Positions 45,517 to 54,178 of a DNA stretch of 64,000 nucleotides are shown piece by piece; the first letter of the stretch is position 1, and every line of letters starts with the position of its first letter. Source of the DNA: JABURQ01 sp029243145 (lineage in GTDB: Bacteria; Planctomycetota; Planctomycetia; Planctomycetales; Planctomycetaceae); the NCBI GenBank assembly GCA_965660145.1, contig CBFHYX010000006.1, forward strand, positions 225,404 to 289,403, in the 5' to 3' direction. Under the pieces are notes generated by a model that saw only the letters and a list, made by a program, of their open reading frames with translations, searched no databases and was not told the origin of the DNA. The translations under genes were made by a program, and so were the position numbers.

Positions 45517-46152
45517 TCAAGACGGCATACAAAGCTCGACGGTCAGAAACTTCCAAGGCTCTTTCTGATAGAGTTCCGAGAGCAGAGTGAGTGTCGTCCA
45601 GCGGGTGGAATGGGATTCGGCTTCAAACTTCGGTTTCTCGTGCGGCAGATTGGCGAGCAGTGATTTGCGGACAACCATCGCTCGCACCTTGCGAGTCCGC
45701 ATTTCTCCCGCTGATTCCGAAGTCAGGCAAATGACATACTCTTCTGACTTCACCGGCAAACTCATATCTCGTCTTAAGAGTCCTTCTGCAAACTGTTCTG
45801 AAAGCTCATTCAAGACGGAGTTGAGATAGAACCAGTATTCGTCTTTTTCCAAAGGAAGTGTCGGATTCTCAGGTGTGGTCAATTTCGCGCTGGCGGTGAC
45901 GCTTTCGGCCGCCACCTGATTGAGAAATACGTCTTCGCAACTTTTTTCGGACAAGGTCCGAATTTTGAGCACACCTTCATCGAGTGTATTCAAGGAAAAA
46001 TTGAGACGACCGAGAAACTCACGCGTGCGCCATTCTCTACGAGCACGACGTTTCCCGAAGAACCAACCGGCTCCCATAAACAAGCCTGCCATCACGAACT
46101 TGATCCAGTGCTCGTTCAAATATTCAAAGAATAACTCGAACAGTTCACGCAT
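45517..46152 (-). CDS. Hypothetical membrane-anchored protein
   Basis: 211 residues from the ATG at 46152 (MRELFELFFEYLNEHW). One transmembrane helix near the N-terminus (WIKFVMAGLFMGAGWFFG) is followed by a basic stop-transfer stretch (KRRARREWRTR) and a soluble domain of ~165 residues with VLKIRTLSEKSCEDVFLN and EYVICLTSESAGEMRTRKVR. A positive-inside reading places the soluble part in the cytoplasm. No family is recognised. It lies 88 bp after the cytochrome c'-like gene on the same strand. Confidence 0.65.
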   Translation of the reverse strand: MRELFELFFEYLNEHWIKFVMAGLFMGAGWFFGKRRARREWRTREFLGRLNFSLNTLDEGVLKIRTLSEKSCEDVFLNQVAAESVTASAKLTTPENPTLPLEKDEYWFYLNSVLNELSEQFAEGLLRRDMSLPVKSEEYVICLTSESAGEMRTRKVRAMVVRKSLLANLPHEKPKFEAESHSTRWTTLTLLSELYQKEPWKFLTVELCMPS

Positions 46153-46240
46153 TTCGAGATTCCTGACTGAACAGATTGTTGTGAAACGATGATGGACGAC
46201 CGAAAACGCGGGAGACAAAATCACGAAGTGGTATGAGTGG

Positions 46241-46996
46241 TTATTCTTCGCGAAACTTCTTATGACAGGCTGCACACGAACGAGTCGCATTGCTATACAG
46301 ATCGCGAGCCTTGTCGGTATCCTTCTCCCGAATGGCGTTGGCAATCGCCAGGAAGTCATCGTGCATCATCTTCGAAGCTTTCTGCCATTCGGCCATGTCG
46401 GCATCATCGAATGCATAATCTTCATTGGCGTGTGTGGGGTAGGCTAAGATCGCGACCGTAACGGCATCCAGCGCGTCGGATTCAGGATCGCGCGAACGAC
46501 GAACCGTTCGTTTCAAACCTTGATACAGATAGTTGACCTCTTCCATCATGTTGGGAAGATCGGTGACTTCATTCCAACCGATTTCTTGAAATGACCCAGT
46601 GATCTTCATCGCCGTGAGATTGGCTCGAACATTCTGTAACCCCGCTTCGGCATCAGCGAAGGACTCGGCCCCGGCAATTTTCTGACCGGCTGCACGAATG
46701 GCGAGAACATGCACTTCAGCCGGAACATCTTTGTATTGAGTCAATGCATGTGCGAGGACTGCGATGGCTCCTCCTTTGGAGGTGATCTTGTCACGAGTCA
46801 AATTGTCTTCAAAGCGTTTGGGGTCGTTGAGGAAATCTTCGGCCAGAGTCTCAGCATGCCGCTTGATGGCAGCCACCAATTGCTCAGAAGTTGCTGTCTT
46901 CTTCAGAGTCATTTTCTCTTCAGGAGCCGCTCCCGAGAGCAGACAGAGAGCCGGTAACAGCAGGCACAATGGCCGTATTGATTGATGGAAACGCAT
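46241..46996 (-). CDS. Cytochrome c'-like exported heme protein
   Basis: 251 residues from the ATG at 46996 with a signal peptide (IRPLCLLLPALCLLSGA). The single heme motif CAACH lies at the extreme C-terminus (SCAACHKKFRE), as in cytochrome c', where the heme is bound by the last helix of a four-helix bundle. The protein is about twice the usual length (~130), with two helical halves (residues ~30-135 and ~140-251), but only the second carries a heme motif. Location is periplasmic. Cytochromes c' bind NO or CO; a role in electron transfer is not shown. Neighbour: membrane-anchored hypothetical protein. Confidence 0.82.
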   Translation of the reverse strand: MRFHQSIRPLCLLLPALCLLSGAAPEEKMTLKKTATSEQLVAAIKRHAETLAEDFLNDPKRFEDNLTRDKITSKGGAIAVLAHALTQYKDVPAEVHVLAIRAAGQKIAGAESFADAEAGLQNVRANLTAMKITGSFQEIGWNEVTDLPNMMEEVNYLYQGLKRTVRRSRDPESDALDAVTVAILAYPTHANEDYAFDDADMAEWQKASKMMHDDFLAIANAIREKDTDKARDLYSNATRSCAACHKKFREE

Positions 46997-47262
46997 GAGA
47001 AGCCTCGTATTCGGTAAATTCAGGGTGGTATGACTCAGGGGAAATCTGCTGTAATTGTCTCCCGAGAGGCGGCAGCCTGTCAAGCAAATGCTCTTAGATG
47101 CCTTATTCTTCCTGTTTTTTTGGGAAATCCCGTAATCTGACCGAAACTCGGGCCGTTCAGCCGTGTTTGATCCTCTTATACGGGGATGCTTCCCGTCTGA
47201 AACAATCTCAGCAAATCACTCCGACTCGTTCGAGGCGGCCACACATTTTCAGGAGAGACACG

Positions 47263-48162
47263 ATGCAAAAATTGACCATTGCCATGCTGGGACTCGTTCT
47301 CTGCGTAGGCGCTTCATCCCTGATGGCTCAGGACGAAGAAAAGAAAAACGATTTCCGTAACAAATTGCTCGAAAAGTACGACAAAGATGGTGACGGAAAA
47401 CTGAACGAAGCCGAGCGGGAAGCGGCTCGTGCCGAATTCACCAAGCAGGCACCGGCCACCAAGCCGCAAGATGCTCCTTCTCGCACTCGGAAGCCGATTG
47501 AGGGTGGGGATAACCCTCAAGGTCGTCGTGGACCGAGCGAAGAAGAACGCGAAGCCCGTCGTGCCGAGTTTATGAAGAAATATGATAAAGATGGCGACGG
47601 AGAGCTTAGCGAAGAAGAACGTGACGCCATGCGGGCAGAGTTTGACAAACGACGTGAAGATGGTCGCGCTGCAATGCTCAAGAAGTACGACAAAGACGGC
47701 GACGGAGAAATGAGCGAAGAAGAACGTACTGCTGCTCGTGAAGATATGCAGAAGAAATTTCAGGAAATCACCAAGAAATACGACAAAGACGGCAACGGTC
47801 GTCTCGAACGTGAGGAAATGGAAGCCGCTCGCGAAGCGGGTGCGTTTGAAGGGATGGCCTTCCCAGGTGGCCCCGGCGGTCCTCAAGGTCGACGTGGTCC
47901 CGGTGGCCCAGGTGGACCTGGCGATGAAGAACGTCGTGCCGAAATGATGAAACGTTTCGACAAGGATGGCGATGGTGAGTTGAATGAAGAAGAACGTGCC
48001 GCTCTTCGTGAAGAATTCGGTGGACGTCGCGGTGGTGATGGCCAAGGTGGACCTGAAGGTCGACGAGGCCAAGGTGGTCGTCCGGGAGAAGGTGGCCGTC
48101 GTGCACCGGGTCGTCCGGGTGAAGGCGAAGGTCGTCCTGAACGCCCCCGCCGTCCTGAATGA
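47263..48162 (+). CDS. Secreted EF-hand calcium-binding protein
   Basis: 299 residues from the ATG at 47263, with SD AGGAGA six bases upstream; the open frame extends further back but without a signal. A signal peptide (LTIAMLGLVLCVGASSLMAQ) is followed by five EF-hand loops: KYDKDGDGKLNEAE, KYDKDGDGELSEEE, KYDKDGDGEMSEEE, KYDKDGNGRLEREE and RFDKDGDGELNEEE. Each has Asp/Asn at loop positions 1, 3 and 5 and Glu at 12. Between and after them are Gly/Arg/Pro-rich stretches (GGPGGPQGRRGPGGPGGPGD, and a similar tail). It probably binds calcium outside the cell. A strong terminator follows, and the gene is monocistronic. Confidence 0.9.
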   Translation: MQKLTIAMLGLVLCVGASSLMAQDEEKKNDFRNKLLEKYDKDGDGKLNEAEREAARAEFTKQAPATKPQDAPSRTRKPIEGGDNPQGRRGPSEEEREARRAEFMKKYDKDGDGELSEEERDAMRAEFDKRREDGRAAMLKKYDKDGDGEMSEEERTAAREDMQKKFQEITKKYDKDGNGRLEREEMEAAREAGAFEGMAFPGGPGGPQGRRGPGGPGGPGDEERRAEMMKRFDKDGDGELNEEERAALREEFGGRRGGDGQGGPEGRRGQGGRPGEGGRRAPGRPGEGEGRPERPRRPE

Positions 48163-48246
48163 AGTATTTGAGGCAGACCACTGTTTCAAGGCTACGAAAA
48201 CTTGAGATCAATCAATGATCTCAAAGTCTTGTGACAGCAAAAAGTA

Positions 48247-48284
48247 AACCCGGCGAGATCGATCTCTCTCGCCGGGTTTTTTCA
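48247..48284 (+). terminator. Intrinsic terminator of the EF-hand gene
   Basis: AACCCGGCGAGA pairs with TCTCGCCGGGTT, followed by TTTTT. It lies ~85 bp after the stop. Confidence 0.88.
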
Positions 48285-48315
48285 TGCGCTATCAATATTC
48301 TATCTACACACCATT

Positions 48316-48350
48316 TTTATCACTGATCGAATTTTATCACTGATAGAATT
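48316..48350. repeat. Tandem 17-nt duplication at the 3' end of the phosphofructokinase gene
   Basis: TTTATCACTGATCGAATT (48316-48333) is followed directly by TTTATCACTGATAGAATT (48333-48350). The second copy encodes the last residues and stop of the phosphofructokinase; the first is a duplicated, untranslated copy. Confidence 0.7.
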
Positions 48351-49389
48351 CGCCAATCTCGTTGATGATGTTGTCGCTGACGGTTCTCATCGTACCGACC
48401 GCTTCGGCCATCGAGACGCCGACAATCTCATTCCCTTTGGCGGCGACCATCTTGCCCCACTGTCCATCCAAGACCAACCGGGCGGCGTGGATTCCCATGC
48501 GGGTTCCCAAAATGCGGTCGAATGCGGAGGGTGATCCACCACGTTGCAAGTGGCCGAGGATGACGGAACGAGTTTCCCAATCGAGTCGTTTTTCAATGAT
48601 CTCGGCAACGATATCTCCCAAACCTCCCAGCGCGATATGACCGAAGTCGTCCACTTCGTGGTGTTTGGTGATATAGGCTGATTCGGTACTGGAAAGTTTG
48701 GCACCTTCGCTGACCACGACGATGGCATATTTTTGGCCGTTATCACGTTTTTCCTGCAAGGTCTTGCAGAGGTGATCGAAATCGGCTTCTCTTTCAGGGA
48801 TGAGAATGTAATCAGCACCGACGGCGACACCCGAGTAGTAGGCAATCCAGCCAGCGTGGCGGCCCATCGTTTCAACGACCATCACGCGGCGATGAGATTC
48901 TGCCGTCGTTCGCAGTTTTTCGACAGATTCGACGACCGTGTTCACGGAGGTATCAAACCCGAAGGTCACGTCGGTACAACTGAGATCGTTATCGATGGTT
49001 TTAGGAACACCGACCGTTTTGAAGCCGCGACGTTGATGCAATTTGTTGGCGACACCCAAGGTGTCGTCACCACCGATGGCGATGAGAGCATCCAGCCCCA
49101 GGTTACTCATGGTTTCGATGACCTGATCAACGGGGCCTTCATCCTCTTCGTGCTTAAAGGGGTTGGTTCGTGATGACCCCAGTATCGTTCCACCGAGCGA
49201 GACGATGTGGCTGGTATTTTCTGGTGTGAGTACGGTGTAATCACCTTCCAACGCTCCACGCCAACCTTCCATCAAACCATAGACTTCGACGCCTTGATTA
49301 TGAAGAGTCTGTACGGCACCGCGAATGACGGGGTTCAACCCTGGGCAGTCGCCGCCTCCGGTCAGCATGCCGACACGTTTAATATCCAC
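48337..49389 (-). CDS. pfp: 6-Phosphofructokinase, probably pyrophosphate-dependent
   Basis: 350 residues, GTG start at 49389. Motifs: LTGGGDCPGLNPVIRG at the N-terminus, the nucleotide/PPi loop IGGDDT (106-110), PKTIDND (129-135), GFDTSVN, ETMGRHAGWIAYYSG and LGHLQRGGSPSAFDRI. In ATP enzymes the equivalent loop is GGDGS and the second site PGTIDND. Asp in place of Gly in the first and Lys in the second are the established markers of PPi-dependent enzymes, so a reversible PPi-linked fructose-6-phosphate kinase is predicted. Length fits the short group. Monocistronic, on the opposite strand from the EF-hand gene. Confidence 0.86.
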   Translation of the reverse strand: MDIKRVGMLTGGGDCPGLNPVIRGAVQTLHNQGVEVYGLMEGWRGALEGDYTVLTPENTSHIVSLGGTILGSSRTNPFKHEEDEGPVDQVIETMSNLGLDALIAIGGDDTLGVANKLHQRRGFKTVGVPKTIDNDLSCTDVTFGFDTSVNTVVESVEKLRTTAESHRRVMVVETMGRHAGWIAYYSGVAVGADYILIPEREADFDHLCKTLQEKRDNGQKYAIVVVSEGAKLSSTESAYITKHHEVDDFGHIALGGLGDIVAEIIEKRLDWETRSVILGHLQRGGSPSAFDRILGTRMGIHAARLVLDGQWGKMVAAKGNEIVGVSMAEAVGTMRTVSDNIINEIGEFYQ

Positions 49390-49461
49390 TGTTAATACCT
49401 TTCTCGAAGAAATGATTGCATCTTGTGCGTTTGATATCAGGTAAGGCTGAAATTGCTCAGC

Positions 49462-50814
49462 TTACGATTCCGTATCCGTGAAGGTTCGTTCCACCAGCGT
49501 GGTGTCCATTTTGCCATCCAGAAATGCGGAGTGTCTCAGAATTTCTTGCAGCAGCGGAATTGTGGTTTTCACACCTTCAATGGTGAATTCCCGCAAGGCA
49601 CGTTTGAGTGTTGCGATGGACTCTTCTCGCGTGTTCCGATGGATGATCAGTTTGCCGATCATCGAATCGTAATACGGGCTAATGGTGTAACCTTCGTGGA
49701 CGTGTGAATCCCAGCGGACACCGAAGCCACCCGGGACTCGCAGTTTCGTGATTTTACCGGGACAACCGCGGAAGTTGTTCTCTGGGTCTTCCGCGTTAAT
49801 ACGAACTTCAATCGCCGATCCACTCGACTTGATGGACTTCTGGGTCATGCTCAGTTTTTCGCCGGCTGCGACGCGAATTTGTGCTTGGATCAAATCAATG
49901 CCCGTGACCAGTTCGCTCACAGGATGCTCGACCTGAATCCGAGCATTCACTTCGATGAAGTAAAAATTGTCGTCTGGATCGACGATGAACTCGACCGTAC
50001 CGGCGTTAGTGTATCCTGCTTCTTTGATCAGACGGACGGCTGCTTTACAAATGTCTTCACGAACGGCCTCTGGCAAGTTGGGGGCCGGGCTTTCTTCGAT
50101 CAGTTTCTGGTGTTTACGTTGTGTGGAGCAATCGCGTTCCCACAAGTGGAGAACTTTGCCGTGATTATCGGCCAACACCTGGACTTCGACATGTCTTGGT
50201 TTTTCGATGAATTTTTCGAGGTAGACGCCGGCATTATTGAAGGCTTTTTCGGCTTCGTTGGCTGCCGCCTTGAGGCCGGTCTTCAAACTGATGTCGTTAC
50301 GGGCGACCCGCATCCCTTTACCACCACCACCGGCGGTTGCCTTGATGATGACCGGGTAACCAATTTCGTTGGCCACTTTGACCGCTTCATTTTCATTTTC
50401 AATGAGGCCGGCTGTTCCCGGGACGCAACTGACATTTGCGTTACGGGCAATTTCGCGAGCAGAAACTTTGTCGCCCAATTGTGCCATTGCCTGATGAGGA
50501 GGGCCAATAAACTCGATTTTGCAATCGCGACAGACTTCTGCAAAATGAGCATTCTCTGCCAGAAAACCGTATCCGGGATGGATGGCCTGTACGTTCCCAA
50601 TCTCGGCCGCGCTGATGATCCGGTTGATCATCAGATAGCTCTCGTTAGAAGGGGCCTTGCCGATGCAGTAAGCTTCGTCGGCCTGTTGAACGTAAATTGC
50701 ATCTTTATCGGCTTCGCTGTAAACAGCGACGGTTTCGATGCCGAGTTCCCGGCAGGCGCGAATGATGCGTAAAGCAATCTCTCCGCGATTGGCGACCAAA
50801 ATCCGCTCGAACAT
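49462..50814 (-). CDS. accC: Acetyl-CoA carboxylase, biotin carboxylase subunit
   Basis: 450 residues, normal length. Biotin-carboxylase motifs: MFERILVANRGEIALRIIRA, AIHPGYGFLAENAHFAEVC, the ATP-grasp loop KATAGGGGKGMRV, FIEKPRHVEVQVLAD, and catalytic EVNARIQVEHPVSELVTGID. It carboxylates biotin on AccB using ATP and bicarbonate as the first step of fatty acid synthesis. It lies downstream of accB and the M24 peptidase, all on the minus strand with ~100-bp gaps, which matches the common accBC arrangement. accA and accD are not in the window. Confidence 0.97.
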   Translation of the reverse strand: MFERILVANRGEIALRIIRACRELGIETVAVYSEADKDAIYVQQADEAYCIGKAPSNESYLMINRIISAAEIGNVQAIHPGYGFLAENAHFAEVCRDCKIEFIGPPHQAMAQLGDKVSAREIARNANVSCVPGTAGLIENENEAVKVANEIGYPVIIKATAGGGGKGMRVARNDISLKTGLKAAANEAEKAFNNAGVYLEKFIEKPRHVEVQVLADNHGKVLHLWERDCSTQRKHQKLIEESPAPNLPEAVREDICKAAVRLIKEAGYTNAGTVEFIVDPDDNFYFIEVNARIQVEHPVSELVTGIDLIQAQIRVAAGEKLSMTQKSIKSSGSAIEVRINAEDPENNFRGCPGKITKLRVPGGFGVRWDSHVHEGYTISPYYDSMIGKLIIHRNTREESIATLKRALREFTIEGVKTTIPLLQEILRHSAFLDGKMDTTLVERTFTDTES

Positions 50815-50916
50815 ATCGTGTCTGATTCCGTGTTTGTGGTCAGTTTGCGACGAACGGTTGACTCAATAAAGAGTCCCGTTTGTGCGCGGTGATGTTATCT
50901 CAAAATCGCGTCTTAA

Positions 50917-51405
50917 TCAGGGTTGATAGCGAAATAGCGGTTGTCCAAATTCGACCGCATCACCATCTTTCACCAGCACTTCAACGATGGTCCCTGAAAC
51001 TTCTGCTTCAATCGGATTGAAGACTTTCATCGCTTCAATCAGGCAGACCGTAGTATCGGGGCTGACTTTCGCACCTTGTTTCACGAAGGCGGGATCATCG
51101 GGAGTCGGTGAAGAGTAGAAGGTCCCCACTGTCGGTGCCTTGATGACCGGACCTTCAGGAGCTGCTGCGGCTGCCGGCTCTCCACCTGCGGGAGCTGCCG
51201 GAGCGGGTGCTGCCGGAGCGGGTGGAGGTGAGGAGACTTGCTGCGGTACCATTTGCACGACTTCGGCAGGACCGCGTCGCAGTCGCCACTGCTCGTCGCC
51301 ATTCCGCAGATTGACTTCTGTCACATCATGATCTTCCATCATCTCGATGAGCTCTTTGAGCTTCTCAAGATCGAAGGACTGGTTGCCCGAACTGCTTTTC
51401 GACAT
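50917..51405 (-). CDS. accB: Acetyl-CoA carboxylase biotin carboxyl carrier protein
   Basis: 162 residues from the ATG at 51405 (MSKSSSGNQS). The N-terminal helical region (FDLEKLKELIEMMEDHDVTE) is followed by an Ala/Pro-rich flexible linker (~residues 57-85) and the biotinyl domain APTVGTFYSSPTPDDPAFVK, with the biotinylated lysine in CLIEAMKVFN (Lys127). It carries carboxybiotin between AccC and the carboxyltransferase. accC follows 102 bp downstream. Confidence 0.97.
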   Translation of the reverse strand: MSKSSSGNQSFDLEKLKELIEMMEDHDVTEVNLRNGDEQWRLRRGPAEVVQMVPQQVSSPPPAPAAPAPAAPAGGEPAAAAAPEGPVIKAPTVGTFYSSPTPDDPAFVKQGAKVSPDTTVCLIEAMKVFNPIEAEVSGTIVEVLVKDGDAVEFGQPLFRYQP

Positions 51406-51515
51406 TGATGTTGGCCTCATTCCGCGAACCGTGTGAGAGATCTCTCTGTACCGCGATCCGTAGGACCGCCGACCTCTGTAATTCTTCGTTAGAATGAGGG
51501 GTTATGCTCAGGATT

Positions 51516-52619
51516 TCAACCGATCAGCATGTCTTCGAGGGACTTCGGAACCGAGGTAAGAACTTCGTGCCCCTCTTTTGTGACTAATATGTCATCTTCG
51601 ATGCGTATTCCGCCCCAGTCGGGGAGGTAAATCCCCGGTTCAACGGTCACCACCATGCCGGGCTCCAAAATATCGTCGGAAAGTGGTGAAAAACGCGGGT
51701 TTTCGTGGATATTCAGGCCAATTCCGTGTCCCAGCCCGTGTCCGAAAAAGTCTCCATATCCTGCCTGATCGATCACCTTGCGAGCGGCTTTATCGACATC
51801 AGCACAGTTGGCACCGGGCCGAATTTTCTTGATGGCGGCTAATTGAGCCTTCAAAACCACGGAATAAATCTTTTCAAACTTTTTGGAAATCTTCTTCCCG
51901 GTGACATAAGTTCGCGTGAGATCGCTGCGGTAGCCCCCCGCACTTTCGGCTCCCCAGTCGGTCAGCAAAAGGTCGTTGTCAGACACCTTTAATTGTCCCG
52001 GTCGCGCGTGAGGCAATGCGGCCTGTAGACCGACCGCGATAATCGGATCAAATCCGACTCCCACCGCACCGAAACTCCGCATCGCATGTTCGAGATTGTG
52101 AGCAATCTCCATTTCGGTTTGTTCGGGAAGTAAGGATGCTCGAATGACGGCATGTCCGCGCTGTGCTTGATCGACGGCGTCTCGAATTTCCTGAATCTCG
52201 GTCGCATCTTTGACGGCTCGCAAGTCGACCAGAACTCCCGGTAACGGAACGAGTTCGATGAGTTTTAATGTCGAGGAGAGATCGTGGAACGTGCTGACGG
52301 TGAGAGAATCACTTTCATAGGCCAGTGTGTGAATTTTCGTCTTCTTCAGAACCTCTGCCGACGCAACCGAAATTTTCACCGTATTTTTACGGATGTGCAT
52401 TTCGAGACCCGGACATTCATTTTCGATCTGCGTGGTGTATCGCGAGTCGCTAATCAGAATGCACTCTTTCGCCGAGATCAGCAGCCAGGTTGAGTCGCCT
52501 CGAAACCCGGTCAGCCAAGTGACATTCGTCTCGTTGGTGACAAGCATGCCACTCAGTTTTTCGGATTTCAGTTTGCGGAGAAGTTTTTTGCGTCGTGCTG
52601 CGTAAATATCCGTGGGCAT
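51516..52619 (-). CDS. M24 family Xaa-Pro aminopeptidase
   Basis: 367 residues from the ATG at 52619 (MPTDIYAARRKKLLRKL). The N-terminal creatinase-like domain is followed by a pita-bread catalytic domain. The five metal ligands are visible: Asp in LLTDWGAES and Asp in GYRSDLTRTYV, His in GHGLGHGIGLNIHE, Glu in VTVEPGIYLP and Glu in IRIEDDILVT. It removes N-terminal residues from X-Pro peptides. It is upstream of accB and accC on the same strand; a PepP/PepQ gene next to accBC is seen in many bacteria. Confidence 0.93.
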   Translation of the reverse strand: MPTDIYAARRKKLLRKLKSEKLSGMLVTNETNVTWLTGFRGDSTWLLISAKECILISDSRYTTQIENECPGLEMHIRKNTVKISVASAEVLKKTKIHTLAYESDSLTVSTFHDLSSTLKLIELVPLPGVLVDLRAVKDATEIQEIRDAVDQAQRGHAVIRASLLPEQTEMEIAHNLEHAMRSFGAVGVGFDPIIAVGLQAALPHARPGQLKVSDNDLLLTDWGAESAGGYRSDLTRTYVTGKKISKKFEKIYSVVLKAQLAAIKKIRPGANCADVDKAARKVIDQAGYGDFFGHGLGHGIGLNIHENPRFSPLSDDILEPGMVVTVEPGIYLPDWGGIRIEDDILVTKEGHEVLTSVPKSLEDMLIG

Positions 52620-52684
52620 CAATCAATGGCCTGTCTGATGGGAGATGAAGTGAGTCGAAATGAAAGTGTTTAGCAACAGAAAGT

Positions 52685-53581
52685 TTACTTCCCGAGATAA
52701 CCGCGAACGAGTAGCCAGTCCTGTGCTTGCTTGGGCCAGTTTTGTGTGCCGGCGATACTTTTTGCCAAGCCGACGCCGTGTCGCCCTTTTTCATAGAGAT
52801 GTAATTCGCCGGGAACTCCTTTTTCTTTCATCGCCAGAAAAAACACCAAACTGTTCTGTGGTGGGACAGCCGTGTCTTCAAAGGTATGAAACAGAAAAAC
52901 AGGGGGCGTCTCTTTCGTTACTTGTAATTCGTTGGACAAGGAACGAACGAGTGCTTCATCGGGTTCAGTTCCCAAGAGATTATTGCGCGATCCGCGATGC
53001 ATAAAGTCTTGAGTAAACGTGATGACGGGATAGCACAGAATTCCGAAATCAGGACGACTGCTTTGTCGTTCGATAGGATCTTTGGAATTGACGTCTCCAC
53101 CATCAAAATGAGTCACGGCCGTTGAACAGAGATGCCCACCCGCCGAGAATCCCATGATCCCCAATCGATTGGGGTCGACCCCAAACTCTTTTGCTTTTGC
53201 GCGAACGGTACGAATGGCGCGTTGCAGATCGTTCAAGGGAATCGGATGTCGATAGGGGGCATGTCGGTAGCGAAGCACAAATGCCGTCACTCCGAATTCG
53301 TTAAACCACTCGCCAATCTGTTTGCCTTCGTGATCGAGGGCCAAGCCGCCGTAACCACCACCCGGACAAACCACGACGGCACAGCCATTCGGCTTTTCGG
53401 GTTTGTAGAGCGTCAGATTGGGACGATCCTTCTGCACCTCTCCCATCATGCCGGGAGCCCCCTCCGGCCAGAGCTGCATCACAGGACGTTCTTGGGCATC
53501 AGAAAATGAACTCGTCCCGACAAGCACCGCGAACAGTAAACTGTGTTTGAATGTCAGAAAAGGTATGCCAAATCGCTGCAT
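52685..53581 (-). CDS. Exported alpha/beta-hydrolase (acetyl-xylan-esterase-like)
   Basis: 298 residues from the ATG at 53581, where a signal peptide (FKHSLLFAVLVGTSSFSDA) begins. Mature start ERPVMQLWPEGAPG is typical of planctomycete BD-FAE/xylanase-type esterases. The oxyanion motif VVVCPGGGYGGLA (HGGG-like, here PGGG), the nucleophile in LGIMGFSAGGHLCS (GxSxG), an acidic residue in FLFHTFEDTAVPP, and the catalytic histidine in YEKGRHGVGLA form a complete triad. It likely deacetylates plant or algal polysaccharide esters in the periplasm. It is upstream of the M24 peptidase on the same strand, with 65 bp between. Confidence 0.9.
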   Translation of the reverse strand: MQRFGIPFLTFKHSLLFAVLVGTSSFSDAQERPVMQLWPEGAPGMMGEVQKDRPNLTLYKPEKPNGCAVVVCPGGGYGGLALDHEGKQIGEWFNEFGVTAFVLRYRHAPYRHPIPLNDLQRAIRTVRAKAKEFGVDPNRLGIMGFSAGGHLCSTAVTHFDGGDVNSKDPIERQSSRPDFGILCYPVITFTQDFMHRGSRNNLLGTEPDEALVRSLSNELQVTKETPPVFLFHTFEDTAVPPQNSLVFFLAMKEKGVPGELHLYEKGRHGVGLAKSIAGTQNWPKQAQDWLLVRGYLGK

Positions 53582-54178
53582 GATAACCCTCGTTCGCCAT
53601 TTGTGATTGTTGAGAAGAGTATTGATTCTGCCAACGACGATCTCGCAAAACAACACTCGATTCCTCGGAATCCCAATGAGCATTCAAGTTTGAAGTGATC
53701 ATTATTAAATGTCCGATAGTCCCTGAGCCACTTCCCCCCTTACCAAGGGGGATTACCGGACAAATAGCGAGCGACGATCATGCTGGGTTACGACTCGCTT
53801 CGCTCGTCTAACACGAGCAGACTTCCGAGTACACGATTCTGCGTTGTTGTCGGCCTACAACAACGCATTCACTTGTTCGTTTTATCCGTGAAATCCGCGT
53901 GATCCGCGGTTCCAACGCGTTGAATGGCTTTCGAGATCGCCTCTTGTGCTGACGCACCCCGTTTGACGAGCAAACGGGGTTACGCATTTCGATCGCGTAG
54001 TTTGTTTTTCTCTGCGTCGCTGCGCCTCTGCGTGAGAAAGATTTCCTCTTCAAGAACAATCCTTAGTCGCTCATGCCGACACGGAGTATTTGACTGACCA
54101 TCCACAACGCGTCTCTTCGTAAATCTCTCATCGGCGAAACTGGCCTTGCTTCTATCACTGCCGAGGATTAGAAACGCT
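53582..54178. other. Repeat-bearing intergenic stretch
   Basis: About 600 bases without a supported gene. It contains the third, partial and inverted copy of the dispersed repeat (outer modules at 53881-53911 and 54009-54037). It also contains a hairpin formed by CACCCCGTTTG and CAAACGGGGT at about 53956-53982, which has no T-run. Confidence 0.6.
53881..54037. repeat. Composite dispersed repeat, partial inverted copy 3
   Basis: Module c in inverse orientation at 53881-53911 (TTATCCGTGAAATCCGCG through TGATCCGCGG), then unrelated sequence with a hairpin, then module a inverted at 54009-54037 (TCTCTGCGTCGCTGCGCCTC through TGCGTGAGA). The outer modules keep the order expected for a reverse complement of copies 1 and 2, and the middle module is replaced. 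Confidence 0.6.

Noticed and set aside
47314..48189. 291-codon open frame on the minus strand
   Set aside because: It lies exactly opposite the EF-hand gene and encodes a Thr/Phe-rich, low-complexity translation of its repeats.
49879..50772. 297-codon open frame on the plus strand
   Set aside because: Fully antisense to accC, which has all family motifs; the translation has no recognisable domain.
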